Shown here: piece after piece, positions 55,175 to 64,000 of the stretch
Layout: each line of letters begins with the position of its first letter
Numbering within the stretch: the stretch's first letter is position 1
Assembly (NCBI RefSeq): GCF_001625305.1
Contig: NW_017804020.1
Coordinates: forward strand, 6,933,651-6,997,650
Direction: 5' to 3'
From: Branchiostoma belcheri
Lineage: Eukaryota; Chordata; Leptocardii; Amphioxiformes; Branchiostomatidae
DNA: 64,000 nt
The notes under the pieces: generated by a model
What the model was told of the DNA's origin: nothing
Seen by the model: only the letters and a program-made list of their open reading frames with translations
Database searches by the model: none
Position numbers and translations under genes: made by a program

Positions 55175-55538
55175 CATGCCCGTAGCCAGGATTTTGAATG
55201 GGGGGGTTCTTCCCACTGCTTGAGGGGACCGCGAGCGCCGTAGTCGCGAGGTTCCCAGGGGGGTCAGGGGGCATGCACCACCGGAAAATTTTGAAAAATG
55301 AACCTTCTGAATTATAAAATGGCCTTTCGTGCATTTTTGAGGGGATTTCAAAGAAAAAATCAGAGATAAATTTTTATTCAAGCAGTTTTTCTACGATTCC
55401 AGTCTATCTTTTCCAGAAAAATCTTGGAACTTTACATAAAAAGTGGACCAAAAAGTGGCCTTTACATAAAAAGTGGACCAAAAAGTGGACTTTGAGCCTT
55501 GTGGGGGGTTCTTCCGCACCCCCCTGGCTACGGGCATG
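55175..55538. mobile_element. CATGCCCGTAGCCAGG-ended MITE with 5-bp target duplication
   Basis: CATGCCCGTAGCCAGG is exactly mirrored by CCTGGCTACGGGCATG. CTTTA flanks on both sides (55170-55174 and 55539-55543). A G run and AAAAAGTGGACC words lie inside. A diverged inverted relative occupies about 62925-63275. Confidence 0.8.
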
Positions 55539-55681
55539 CTTTAAGTACGAAATGATTATAAGTTTTGCTAAGAAATGGCAGTAAAATCAAAATCAGACAT
55601 ACATTGTACGTTTTGCCAACATGAAATTGCATTCATTGGATGCCTTTAAACAAGTGTTGCCATAAACTTTCTGACAGGAGT

Positions 55682-55821
55682 TTAGCTGAAGTAGGGTCTG
55701 TCCTTCTCCCACAGTTCTGCCACAATCTGTTCCACTCCTGCCTCCTTCGGGAAACGGTCTGCAAAGGACTGGACCAGACCTGCCGCTGTAGCCTCGTACT
55801 CTTTCATCTCCACCTTGTTAT
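55682..55821 (-). CDS. DPP3: DPP3 last coding exon
   Basis: It completes the split Asp codon, then [37 protein letters not shown] and ends RPYFS with TAA at 55682-55684. Confidence 0.93.
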
Positions 55822-58800
55822 CTGAACAAACCACACAGGCAAAAATACACAAACAGTCAAAGTACATCCAAAAATAGTTTCATCAGGACTGTTTGGTAAA
55901 GTACATGTATAGGATGCAGGATTTTTTTTTACACCACCAATTCTCTGACCTACATTTGTAAGTGCTGACGTTTCGGTGTCTATAAGACACCTTTGTCAGA
56001 GCTTCTGACCTGAGTTCTGCTGTTTAGGATTGTGTTCTTGCCGCAAAAGCGCCACCTACATTAGCTACATATAGCAGTGAGAAGCAGAACGTATTTCTTA
56101 CATCATTCTTACCTATAGTTTACGATATTAGCCCATCTAGATGTAAGGTTAGTGAGATATGGAAATTAGTCGAGAATTAAACTAGAGGCTGTTGTAAAAA
56201 ATACTCATCCTACAAAAAAAATTGGATGAGGAAAAGACATTAGCATGCATCGTAGTACAAAAAGTTGGTAACTGTCAACTGTTAAAAAGTCAAATTTTGG
56301 AGGCTCAGCCTACCGTTGACAGTTGTGTTGACTTGCACGAACATTTTCCTGGGTTGTTTGCGAGCCAGAACGATGTCCCTGAGGGTCAGCCACTTGTGAG
56401 TTCCCTCTTCACTCACTAAAGAGTACTTGTCATACATGGCCTTAGCTGAAGGGTAGTCAGCAACAGACTTGTAGACCTGTAATACATATATATGATATGA
56501 TATGAATCTTTATTGCATGTTCTTGCCCAGATGGGCTAAATGCACAAGAGGACATGCAGTATGTAAAACATGAGTATTGCATACTGGGACGCTATATTCT
56601 AATGCTAATTGCTAGGAATTTATACATTATAACGATACTATATACTACCTATCATCTACTGTTAGTTGCCCTTTCTTCTCTCTTTTTGAAACATTTGGAA
56701 ACATAATTACATAGTTTGTCTGCTATACATTCGTTCTTGCATGACATCAAGTTTTTAAACATGTCCTGCTTTGACATTTTCTTGCATATCTTGTCTAAAT
56801 GTAAAATATCGAGTAGTTCTTGGCGTTCATCTTTATATAATGTACAGTCAAGTAGAACGTGTATCTCGTTTTCAACATATAAATACACATGAAAGTGCAA
56901 TCAATTTTTGAATCATCTAAACTAATATTATAGTCTTGAAGAACAATACATCAGAGTCTGTAAGAATATTGTCCTCAATCTAATTAATCCTTCAATCAGA
57001 ATCTCTAGGACAGTCTTTTATGGGGTACAACTTGCAACTTGTAATTTGTATTTCAGCCATTAGCATTGCCTTACATTATAACTTAGTACTTTGCACATAC
57101 AATGTACAATGTGATGAAGTGCCCCCTAGTGACAGCTTTTGGTACAGCACCCCAATACTATGTGAGAAAATGTTGTAACTTGTACATCAAACATCAGTTA
57201 CTGTTGCACACAGCGATTGTTATAGCCAAATGGCCGGCTTGTAAACTCTGAGGTGGCCAAGTTTGATTGTACAGTAATAAGGAATATGACAAGAAACAGC
57301 ACGTCAGCAGAACATACTGCACCTGTGCGAAACCCGTACTGTATTGTGCATAGCACTTTGGCAGAACGTCTCATACAAGATCATACTTGTGCATATAAGG
57401 GTAACACTCCGTCTGTAGTTTCTGAATGTTATGTCGGAAAAGCTATCCTCTGCAACAGGCAAAATTCTAAATGCAATGGTGACCAAAAACTGCAAAAAAT
57501 CAGGGTTTTGCAGAGGCGCAGTACATGTACGTTCTGCTGACTTGCTATTAGTCCAAGTTGATTTGATTAATAATGGATGACATCCGTGTGTGCATGAATT
57601 TTCGGCCGTTTCCAAAAGAAAAAAGTTTACATCCATACTGTAAATCGTAAAAAAACAGTTGCAAAATGAGCAAATATAACCGTAAGTTGCAAAAATAATT
57701 TTTTGAAACAATTCCAATGTTGTAGAATGCCAAAATCAAACGAAAATGTAAAGAAATGGATTTGAAGAGTATATGTACCCGGTAGATTATTTGCCATACA
57801 TTACTCTGTGCCATTTGTTTAACCTTCATGACCACGTCGATTTCATGATAGCAACTTATTTCATAATCATGATAGCAACTTTTTTTTTTCTTGCACAACT
57901 TATTTTTTTATTCTTACGCTTGCATCAGTTTTGGGGTTCCCAGAGGTTGTCATCCATAATTATAATCAAATCAACATGGCCTTGCAAGAAACTAGAACAG
58001 GGACTGTACGTACCTGGAGTTTTCTCAGGAAGGCACCGATGGCAGGCTTGCCTACTGTCAGGATCTTACCCCGGTCCATGGTGATCAGGATGTCAGGTTG
58101 CCCATCCTGCCCCTGGGTCAGTGTGACCGTCACGAAGTCTTCCCCTGCCTCCAGCAGGACTTGTAGGATCACAAACCTCGCCCACATGTGAGCCTGCCAT
58201 GGGGGAACAAGTCAACTTCACCTTTAGAAATTCAGGAATGGCTGTAAGGCATTCAATGCAATACAGGGCCGGTGAAACAAAAAATATTCTGTCCAGGGCT
58301 CGACATACTGGCTGCATATGCACCTTAGTGCACCCAAATTTGGTAGCAAAAGTTCACAGTCTGAGAAAAATGGACATGTTCACGGAACTATTGTATTCAC
58401 GGTGGCAACAGGAGCTGGAAAAAGAAAGTCCAGGAATTATTTGTTAACTGTAATGATAAGTTCACCGTACAGAAGTGACAGTGAAAACAGTGAACATACA
58501 TGTAACAAGCTGTACAAGTATAAGAACTGAACTCTGTTCATCACAAGTGTTTTGTATTTTTATCTGGTTTTTATGCTGTTTTTAATCGTTGTCTTCATGT
58601 TGAGAGCTTTTATTGTAATTGTCAACGAATTTCATGTCACATTTTCTGAGAATCTGTGTACATGCCAGTTGATGTAAATAAAATTGAACTTGAACAGTGC
58701 AGTGAAAAGATCAGGAACTAGAAAGGCCGACATTTGCTTTGGAGCAAATACAGCGATGGCTTCACCACATTTTACGACATGGCAGGGAAAGAATGAGAAA

Positions 58801-61800
58801 CACAAGAGAAAACAATGCTTTACATTGATATAACTATAGTATGAAGTAACATACAACTAAGACTACAACAGTTGGATAGCTATTCCCTACATTATTGGTT
58901 AGGATTGCATAATGCAAACTGTTGATTTTCAAGATAAAAAGAAGCGTTCATAGCCTGCATTCCAATGCTGGAGCAGGAAAGCTTAAAATACCTACCAAAA
59001 CACTTGAATACAGACATACTGTCAGTATGGCATGGCTCTGTGCAGGTGTAAATGAAGTTAAGCCAGTTAAATCCCAACAGCCAATCAGCAAGGAGAATAG
59101 AGGAAAGCTGCATGCCTATTGGTTGATGCCTTGCATGCCATTGTGATGACTCATGCCCAAATGTGGTAAACACTGCACACTTACACAGTAATACATTAGC
59201 TATTACACAGCCAAAACACTCAAATAAAACCATTCTAAAAGCCTGTATCACAAAAATAAAAAAACGCCTGGGGGTATTTGCCTACTGTACCTCCATACCA
59301 AATTTCAGGTCCTTAGGCCCCAAAATGAAGAAGCTGAATCCATTTACAGAAATGGCAGGAGAAGAGGGAGGAGAAGAAGAAACATCAGCAAAAACAATAT
59401 GGTTTCACCACTTTGTGGTGAACCCATAATTACAGTAACATCCATGTCCATAATATCACCAGGGTCCATAATATCACCACCTTGAGAAATAGTGTGCTTT
59501 GAGATATTTTTACTGCAACATACTTTTGGTATGCACTCCTGCACACCTCAAATGTACATACCTAGGGTATGTTGCAGTAAAGATATCTTTAAGCACACTT
59601 TTTCTCAAGGTGGCGATATTATGGACTATGGTGATATTATGGACACAGATGTTATGTGTCAGAAAGAAAATAAAAGAGTGATGACAATAAGAATGATTTT
59701 CAATCATTCATTTGCTCATTCATTGTCATTCAGCCATTCATTCATTCATTCACTCATTCATTTAGTCATTCATTCATTTGGTCATTCATTCATTCAGTCA
59801 CTCATTCATTCCTTCAGTCATTCCTTCAGTCGTTCCTTCAGTCGTTCCTTCCCACCTGTCTCCATGCGGCTGTGTCAGGTGTGTAGAACTCCAGTGCCAG
59901 CACCCCGGCACGCACCATGTTCAGCCAGTTTATGTACATGATGTCCTCCGCCTCCTGCCCTTCATGTCCAAAGATCTTAAGAACCTGAGACAAAAATAAA
60001 ATGAAATTAAATTAAAATAAACTAGAAAGGTTATAACATTTGCAAAGCAAATACATAATGTTTACCTTCGCATATGGTCTGCTCTCACTGTTAATTCTTA
60101 CTCAAACACATTGTATATTATATATAATTTATATATATGGTGACAGGAGTCTAAATCCCTCCTGCAATAAAATGGCAACATGATGTAACCCAACACCAGT
60201 TACCATGGTGACAGACATCTGGTTCAGGTCATTGAACTTATTGGTTTGGAGAAGAAGAAGAGGAAACAGAGCAAAAACATTATGTTACCTTGTTGAATGT
60301 GAAGTTTACAGTTTGAAATAAAGAGTACTTTGCACTACAATACATACATTGTATGTTACGAATTCTTTGCATTCAGTTAATAATCTTTACTGAGGACTGT
60401 ACCTGTGGGTTAGGACAGAGGTAGATGCCGACACACTCTGCACGACACTCTTCATACGAGGAGGAGATGACAGGAAACTTGGAGTCCCAGGTCTCCCCAG
60501 GCTGGTACCAGCTCGAGATCTGTCGGGGGAAGGCATTTGGATTTAGTCATGATTCTACAATTTTTAGTTATATCAAATGAAATAGAAATAACATTGAAGA
60601 ATTAATAAAAAGATAATAAACAAGTACTGTAACAATAAAAAAATAAATCAATCAAACAAAATTATATTTTAAGTCATTCTTGGTAACAACATCTTTTAAT
60701 ACGACGGTCTTACATGTACATGATACATGTAGGTATGTCGGTCTTGTAGAATTATATATGAGTCTCAGTCTGAAAGTGTTTTGGTGTAACTGTTACCTTT
60801 TCACCAGTCTCGGTGTGTTTGACGTTTTCTGCGTCGAAGTTAAACGTTCCGTCAGCCTCCTTTTTGAACAGTTTGCCGCTGCCGTGTCCCAACAGCTCGT
60901 GTAGACCCACCTGGACCTCGAACGACGGCACCTGCACAAAAATGTACAATGAATGAATGAATGAGACTTTATTTTTGTGTCGTGTGCTTTCCCGCGCCCA
61001 GCCTGTGTGGGCTTATACGACACCGAATCAATAAATTATACATTAAACAAAAGAGAATCAAAGGTACAGATAACAGAATCTAAACAAAATATGAACACAA
61101 ATAAAGGAAGGCTATAATTATACAATAATGGTGAACAAAGTGAACTCATAACAGATCTTAAATGCAAATAAACAAATCTGTACATAATGAACCAAGAACT
61201 CACAAAATAAATACAAGACTTAGTACATAAGGTAAATCAAACATAAGGCCACACCAATTTAATTTGTTGGTTCTCGGATTCGCCTCAGAGTTTTCGTTTT
61301 TTTCTGATTTGCAAAAAAAAAAAAAAAAAAATTGATTCTGGTTCTGAATCAACTGAAAAATGCTCAAGTTTTGCCCCCAACAGTTGAGGGAAGTCTTTTT
61401 CTTCCTAGTTGTTACAGTTTTCCCATCTATCATTGCAGTGGTTTGATTAAAAGTTCAAAATTCAAATGTTCAAATTTTAACCCAGCCTTTTGTGTTGACT
61501 TCATGGCTCATTTCGTAGCATTGAAGCCTATAATAGGATGCCTAGACCTGTTTTTATTTTTATTTTTTTTCGCCCTGCCGCTTCATATTTTTTATGAAAA
61601 AATCCAAGAACCAACAAATTAAATTGGTGTGGCCTAATAAGAGAAAACAAACGTGCAGAAGTAACAAAAAGTGAAAACTGTTAATGTGTTATGAATACAG
61701 GTATTTTCTTCTTTTCCACCACGCTTGATAAATGAAAGTTGCTAGGTCAGAGCCACTTAATTCTATTTTCATCATGTACATGTGTCCTTTTTTGTCAAAG

Positions 61801-62819
61801 GCATCCAGTGCTGCAGCAGTTTTTAGGGCTTTGAAACCCGATTTTTCAAAGCCATTTCTAGTCAATTATCTACATACTGAGTTGAAACTACACTATCCCA
61901 AAGTATATTGATCCTCATGGAGCAAAAATTCTGACGGAAAATGGTTACTGGAAGTCAGAGATTTTTCATAAAACTGTTCTTCAGGTCATTTGGTTTCAAG
62001 ATTCTAAGGGTACTGGAGCCAAAAATGTACTTTTTTTTGTCTTAAAACATGAAAAAAGTCCCATTTTACACAATTTGGAAGGTTTCTGACCTTGTACTAA
62101 AAATGTCCTGGACCAATTTTACACAATTTGGAAGTTTCCTGACCTACTAAAAATAGTCTAAAAAAGTCCCATTTTACACAATAGACGTAATTCCAATCTC
62201 CGCAGCCATTTTGAAAAGCGGTCCCGCACGCACATGATCTTGCACGAAAACGAGGCGCGTACGTATACTCAGCTGGCTTCCACAATAGGTTCCATTGGGG
62301 CATCGAGCGGTGCTGCATCTTCTTCGGTAAATTACGCTCTTCTACGGTGAAAGGTCGATATTTATACGTATTACGAATAGATAAGGTTGTTATGAGCATT
62401 TTTGTTTAATTTCAGCCGGTAGAAATTACAATTTACCAATTTTACACAATTTGGAACTTTCCTGACCTACTAAAAATGTCTTAGAAAGTCCTATTTTACA
62501 CAATTTGGAACTTTCCTGACCTACTAAAAATGTCTTAGAAAGTCCTATTTTACACAATTTGGAACTTTCCTGACCTACTAAAAATGTCTTAGAAAGTCCT
62601 ATTTTACACAATTTGGAACTTTCCTGACCTACTAAAAATGTCTTAGAAAGTCCTATTTTACACAATTTGGAACTTTCCTGACCTTGAAGTTCATGAAGAT
62701 CTCCCTGTCCTGTGGTGCGAGGAAGGTGACCTTGTCGGGTGCGTCCGAGGCGTACTGCGCGTTCAGCACGTTTCCCAGCGACACGTTCTTAAACCCCTCG
62801 CTCTGACGGATGTCATCGT
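55682..62819 (-). CDS. DPP3: dipeptidyl peptidase 3 (family M49), 3' seven exons, partial
   Basis: DPP3 is a cytosolic zinc peptidase that removes dipeptides from the N terminus of short peptides such as enkephalins and angiotensins. Minus-strand exons in gene order: 62819-62683, 60931-60797, 60519-60403, 59984-59856, 58193-58014, 56476-56314, 55821-55682. All are GT-AG and in phase, about 333 residues, matching roughly the C-terminal 45% of the ~737-residue human protein. Seen: [15 protein letters not shown]; the zinc motif HELLGH followed by GSGKLF; EECRAE with the third zinc ligand; [61 protein letters not shown]; stop TAA. The KEAP1-binding ETGE found in human DPP3 is present (HTETGEK). 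The first exon here starts within a codon, so upstream exons lie right of the window. Introns contain LINE fragments, E1, E2 and family H elements. Confidence 0.94.
55962..56100 (+). repeat. retroelement-type tail repeat (class uncertain)
   Basis: GCTGACGTTTCGGTGTCTAT, then CGCAAAAGCGCCACCTACAT and ATATAGCAGTGAGAAGCAG, partly shared with 5747-5870. Non-coding, in a DPP3 intron. Confidence 0.35.
56314..56476 (-). CDS. DPP3: DPP3 exon ([19 protein letters not shown])
   Basis: 163 nt, 54 codons plus one base: [28 protein letters not shown], donor AACG|GTAGGC. Confidence 0.92.
56490..56925 (-). mobile_element. LINE 3' fragment in a DPP3 intron, same sense as the gene
   Basis: The minus-strand frame ending at 56652 contains [20 protein letters not shown] and KCFKKREE, the C-terminal cysteine region of a LINE. 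A 3' UTR follows and ends in TATCA-type repeats at about 56490-56505. Related to 9590-10040. Confidence 0.6.
56926..57300. other. DPP3 intron, no repeat resolved
   Basis: Nothing supportable. Confidence 0.4.
57306..57538. mobile_element. CAGCAGAACATACTGCACC-ended MITE
   Basis: CAGCAGAACATACTGCACCT followed by GTGCGAAACCC is mirrored, with a small insertion, by GGGTTTTGCAGAGGCGCAGT..GTTCTGCTG. Same family as 40168-40400 in Pellino intron 4. Confidence 0.65.
57551..57981. mobile_element. E1 family element, uninterrupted copy in a DPP3 intron
   Basis: GTCCAAGTTGATTTGATTAA at the left, AATCAAATCAACATGGCC at the right, both with ATGGATGACATCC or its inverse just inside. It contains the A-rich centre that is the insertion target in the two interrupted copies. 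Confidence 0.7.
58014..58193 (-). CDS. DPP3: DPP3 exon ([20 protein letters not shown])
   Basis: 60 codons, phase 0, ending [12 protein letters not shown]. Donor CAG|GTACGT. The right end of an E1 element lies about 33 bp into the next intron. Confidence 0.95.
58285..58350 (-). repeat. fragment of the CAGGGCTCGAAAT hAT-like MITE
   Basis: AGGGCTCGACATACTGGCTG, TGCACCTTAGTGCACCCAAA correspond to the right end of the elements at 32186 and 33206, in reverse. Confidence 0.5.
58550..58695 (+). repeat. LINE-like 3' tail
   Basis: TTATCTGGTTTTTATGCTGT and a terminal GTAAATAAAATTGAACTTGA, the style of a LINE 3' end; no coding part. Confidence 0.4.
58717..59430 (+). mobile_element. E2 family element, copy 3
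   Basis: It starts ACTAGAAAGGCCGACATTTG and ends with a shortened hairpin (TTTCACCACTTTGTGGTGAA) and CCCATAAT. Its first 38 nt match the reverse complement of LINE 3' UTR 3989-4027 more closely than the other copies do. Confidence 0.75.
59447..59645. mobile_element. foldback MITE with arms of about 78 bp
   Basis: The left arm has GTCCATAATATCACC twice, then ACCTTGAGAAA, GTGTGCTTTGAGATAT and TACTGCAACATAC. The right arm is the inverse in the same order, ending GGTGATATTATGGAC. The loop is about 40 bp. Confidence 0.75.
59700..59855. repeat. (CATT)n / TTCAGTCG-type microsatellite abutting a DPP3 donor
   Basis: CATTCATT units grade into CATTCCTTCAGTCGTTCC and end at the donor of the DPP3 exon at 59856. 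Confidence 0.85.
59856..59984 (-). CDS. DPP3: DPP3 exon ([16 protein letters not shown])
   Basis: 43 codons, phase 0: [36 protein letters not shown]. The donor CAG|GTGGGA runs straight into a (TTCA)-type microsatellite. Confidence 0.94.
60403..60519 (-). CDS. DPP3: DPP3 exon with EECRAE
   Basis: 39 codons, phase 0: [39 protein letters not shown]. Holds the third zinc ligand of the family. Confidence 0.95.
60797..60931 (-). CDS. DPP3: DPP3 exon with HELLGH zinc site and ETGE
   Basis: 45 codons, phase 0: [36 protein letters not shown]. The two zinc-binding histidines and catalytic glutamate of M49 are intact. Confidence 0.96.
60952..61060 (-). repeat. LINE-like 3' tail (minus strand) with ATTC repeats
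   Basis: Minus strand: ATTCGGTGTCGTATAAGCCC, then AATAAAGTCTCATTCATTC. Polyadenylation-like hexamer followed by a short tandem tail, typical of a LINE end. Confidence 0.45.
61257..61634. mobile_element. Harbinger-type MITE (family H), copy 5
   Basis: GGCCACACCAATTTAATTTG and its inverse AATTAAATTGGTGTGGCC, 378 bp, with exact TAA on both sides (61254-61256 and 61635-61637). In a DPP3 intron. Confidence 0.85.
61638..62035. other. DPP3 intron, no repeat resolved
   Basis: Nothing supportable beyond AT-rich intron sequence. Confidence 0.4.
62040..62182. repeat. diverged outlying units of the 54-bp array
   Basis: CATTTTACACAATTTGGAAG and CTGACCTACTAAAAAT recur with gaps; these are older units separated from the main array by the 62183-62438 insertion. 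Confidence 0.65.
62183..62438. other. CpG-bearing insertion splitting the 54-bp array
   Basis: About 255 bp of different composition, with AGACGTAATTCCAATCTCCG, GCACGCACATGATCTTGCAC and GAGGCGCGTACGTATACTCA words. It begins within an ATTTTACACAAT unit and the array resumes with the same words. It may be a small transposon or captured promoter-like DNA. Class unknown. Confidence 0.45.
62441..62682. repeat. 54-bp tandem array adjoining a DPP3 splice donor
   Basis: About 4.5 near-identical units: TTTTACACAATTTGGAACTT, TCCTGACCTACTAAAAATGT, CTTAGAAAGTCCTA. The period is 18 codons, so a stop-free frame across it is a by-product of the repeat. The last unit runs into the authentic donor at 62682. 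Confidence 0.92.
62683..62819 (-). CDS. DPP3: DPP3 exon ([15 protein letters not shown])
   Basis: 137 nt beginning with the last two bases of a codon (probably Tyr): [17 protein letters not shown] to REIFMNFK. The acceptor GATCAG follows a T/G-rich tract; the donor AAG|GTCAGG is itself the edge of a 54-bp tandem array. Confidence 0.92.
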
Positions 62820-62924
62820 CTGATCACGCAACAAACAAACAAACAAAAATTGTTTATTCAATATAAAAACCTTTGCAGCACCAGTGCTGAATTGCGGTTT
62901 CTGTACACAAACACGTCCTTCAAA

Positions 62925-63275
62925 TTTCATGCTCGTAGCCAAGGGGGGTTTGGACAAACCCCCTGACAAGGCTCAAAGGTCCACTTTTTGGTCTACTTTT
63001 TATCTAAAGGTCCAAGATTTTTCTTTGAAAGATGGACTGATTCGTGTCACCAGCAAGGCTGGAATCCGTCGTAGGAAAACTGCTCACTTAATCACTGAAA
63101 AAAGTTCTCTCTGATTTTTTCTTTGAAATCCTTTAAAAACGCAGGAAATGTCATTTCAGAAGGTTAATTTTTCAAAATTTCCCAGGGGAGCATGCCCCCG
63201 GACACCCCTACAGCGCTCGCTGGTCCCTCAGGCAGTGGGAAGAACCCACCCATTCAAAATCAAGCATTAAGCATT
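62925..63275 (-). mobile_element. diverged copy of the CATGCCCGTAGCC MITE (inverted)
   Basis: ATGCTCGTAGCCAAGGGGGG, CCACTTTTTGGTCTACTTTT, TTTCCCAGGGGAGCATGCCC and GGCAGTGGGAAGAACCCACC follow, in reverse, the interior of 55175-55538. Ends are degraded. Confidence 0.55.
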
Positions 63276-63532
63276 ATGAGAATCAAGAACAAGTCTAGCT
63301 GATATTACACGACTTAAGACTTAAAATTCCATTATTACATTACAACTTTACTGTCATTTAGCAAACAAACAAACACACTAAGGTAGTATACTGTTTAGCA
63401 TATGTTGTGTCTGACACTCATACATGTAGTACATGTATACTGTGTCAGTTTTGTCCTGTTTCTAAGTGTTCTGTTGTAGACATCACCCCTTTGTGATATT
63501 AATATCAAACATCATTGAAGAGATTCATTTGT

Positions 63533-63775
63533 CACGTATAGTTATAGCTACTAGAGAATTCTTTCAGCAGTGACAAGTTTTTGAAAGGTAAGAGTACTAA
63601 CTTTTCGATGAATATCAGTCCATCTTGTTCACAGAGTGGCCTTAAGTCTCGCGAGAGCATGAGGCTAGGCACGAGACTTGGCACGAGACTAGGCCACTCT
63701 GTGATCAAGATGGACTGACACATCAAAAAGTTAGTATACCCTTCAAAAACTTGTCACTGCTGAAAGAATTCTCTA
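63533..63775. mobile_element. foldback MITE with arms of about 90 bp
   Basis: Left: CTACTAGAGAATTCTTTCAG, CAGTGACAAGTTTTTGAAAG, AGTCCATCTTGTTCACAGAG. Right: the inverse in order, ending CTGAAAGAATTCTCTAGTAA. The loop holds CACGAGACT words. A half copy lies at 8270-8385. Confidence 0.7.
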
Positions 63776-63811
63776 GTAACCCTAACATTTCCGTGCTAGT
63801 GTCACGGAAAT

Positions 63812-64000
63812 GAAAAGAAACCTACAGTGGGCCTCACTGGAAGACAGAAGAAAGATGTCCAGACTATGCATGATGTACAAAATGACTAATACACTGGTGG
63901 ATGTCCCAACTACTAAGTACCTAATACCAGCCTAGAAGAGAACAAGAAATAGCCATGCCTTCAAGTACCAGAGTTATCAACCAAGGATTGAGGTGTTCAA
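63812..64000 (+). mobile_element. LINE fragment running off the window
   Basis: The frame reads MKRNLQWASLEDRRKMSRLC, MMYKMTNTLVDVPTTKYL then a stop, then SHAFKYQSYQPRIEVF. This is the 'L.W..LE.RR...RL...YK' block that follows the reverse transcriptase in CR1/Jockey-like LINEs, here broken by at least one stop. Confidence 0.65.

Larger units (their letters stand above)
62820..64000. other. DPP3 upstream intron (rest of window), no further exon found
   Basis: No other M49-like exon was seen in the 1.2 kb to the right edge; this is filled by repeats described separately. Confidence 0.5.

Noticed and set aside
62426-62665. Open frame made of 18-residue repeats
   Set aside because: The 54-bp unit is a multiple of three and lacks a stop in one frame, so the frame is a by-product of the array.

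Overview
This is animal nuclear DNA, AT-rich, intron-bearing and packed with small non-autonomous DNA transposons. Gene content and repeat style (single-exon Toll-like receptor, chordate-like Pellino and DPP3, many MITEs and 5'-truncated LINEs) suggest a lancelet (Branchiostoma, amphioxus). The genus is an inference from overall character; no species marker was seen. Two assembly gaps are present (7485-7551 and 36848-36867).

Three protein-coding genes can be supported. (1) A complete intronless Toll-like receptor at 11574-14963 (+), 1129 residues: signal peptide, about 26 leucine-rich repeats, one cysteine cluster, a membrane span, a cytoplasmic TIR domain and a C-terminal tail made of five 12-residue repeats. 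(2) A complete Pellino E3 ubiquitin ligase on the same strand, seven coding exons from 33651 to 48683, 424 residues. A CpG-rich segment ending in a strong splice donor at 21279 may be its non-coding first exon. (3) The 3' half of dipeptidyl peptidase 3 on the minus strand (62819 down to 55682): seven exons with HELLGH, EECRAE and a KEAP1-type ETGE motif. Its upstream exons lie beyond the right edge.

Layout: 1-11.4 kb is a transposon graveyard (inverted copies of a TGACGTCA-rich element, foldback elements, truncated LINEs). The TLR occupies 11.5-15.5 kb. From 15.5 to 33.6 kb lie repeats and the possible long first intron of Pellino. From 33.6 to 48.7 kb is Pellino, with introns full of TIR elements, one of them a 2.1-kb TA-flanked element at 42150-44243. 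From 48.7 to 55.6 kb is a gene-free interval with MITEs and a 25-bp minisatellite. From 55.7 to 62.8 kb is DPP3, followed by foldback elements and a LINE fragment at the edge.

Pellino family proteins act in Toll/IL-1 receptor signalling by ubiquitinating IRAK kinases, so a receptor and a likely downstream ligase sit head to tail about 18.7 kb apart (receptor stop to Pellino ATG). DPP3 is a cytosolic peptidase that in mammals also binds KEAP1. No microbial-type system, CRISPR array or operon is present. The most unusual material is the structure of the transposon families (exact target duplications, nested insertions, shared ends with a LINE) and how repeats press right up against splice donors.
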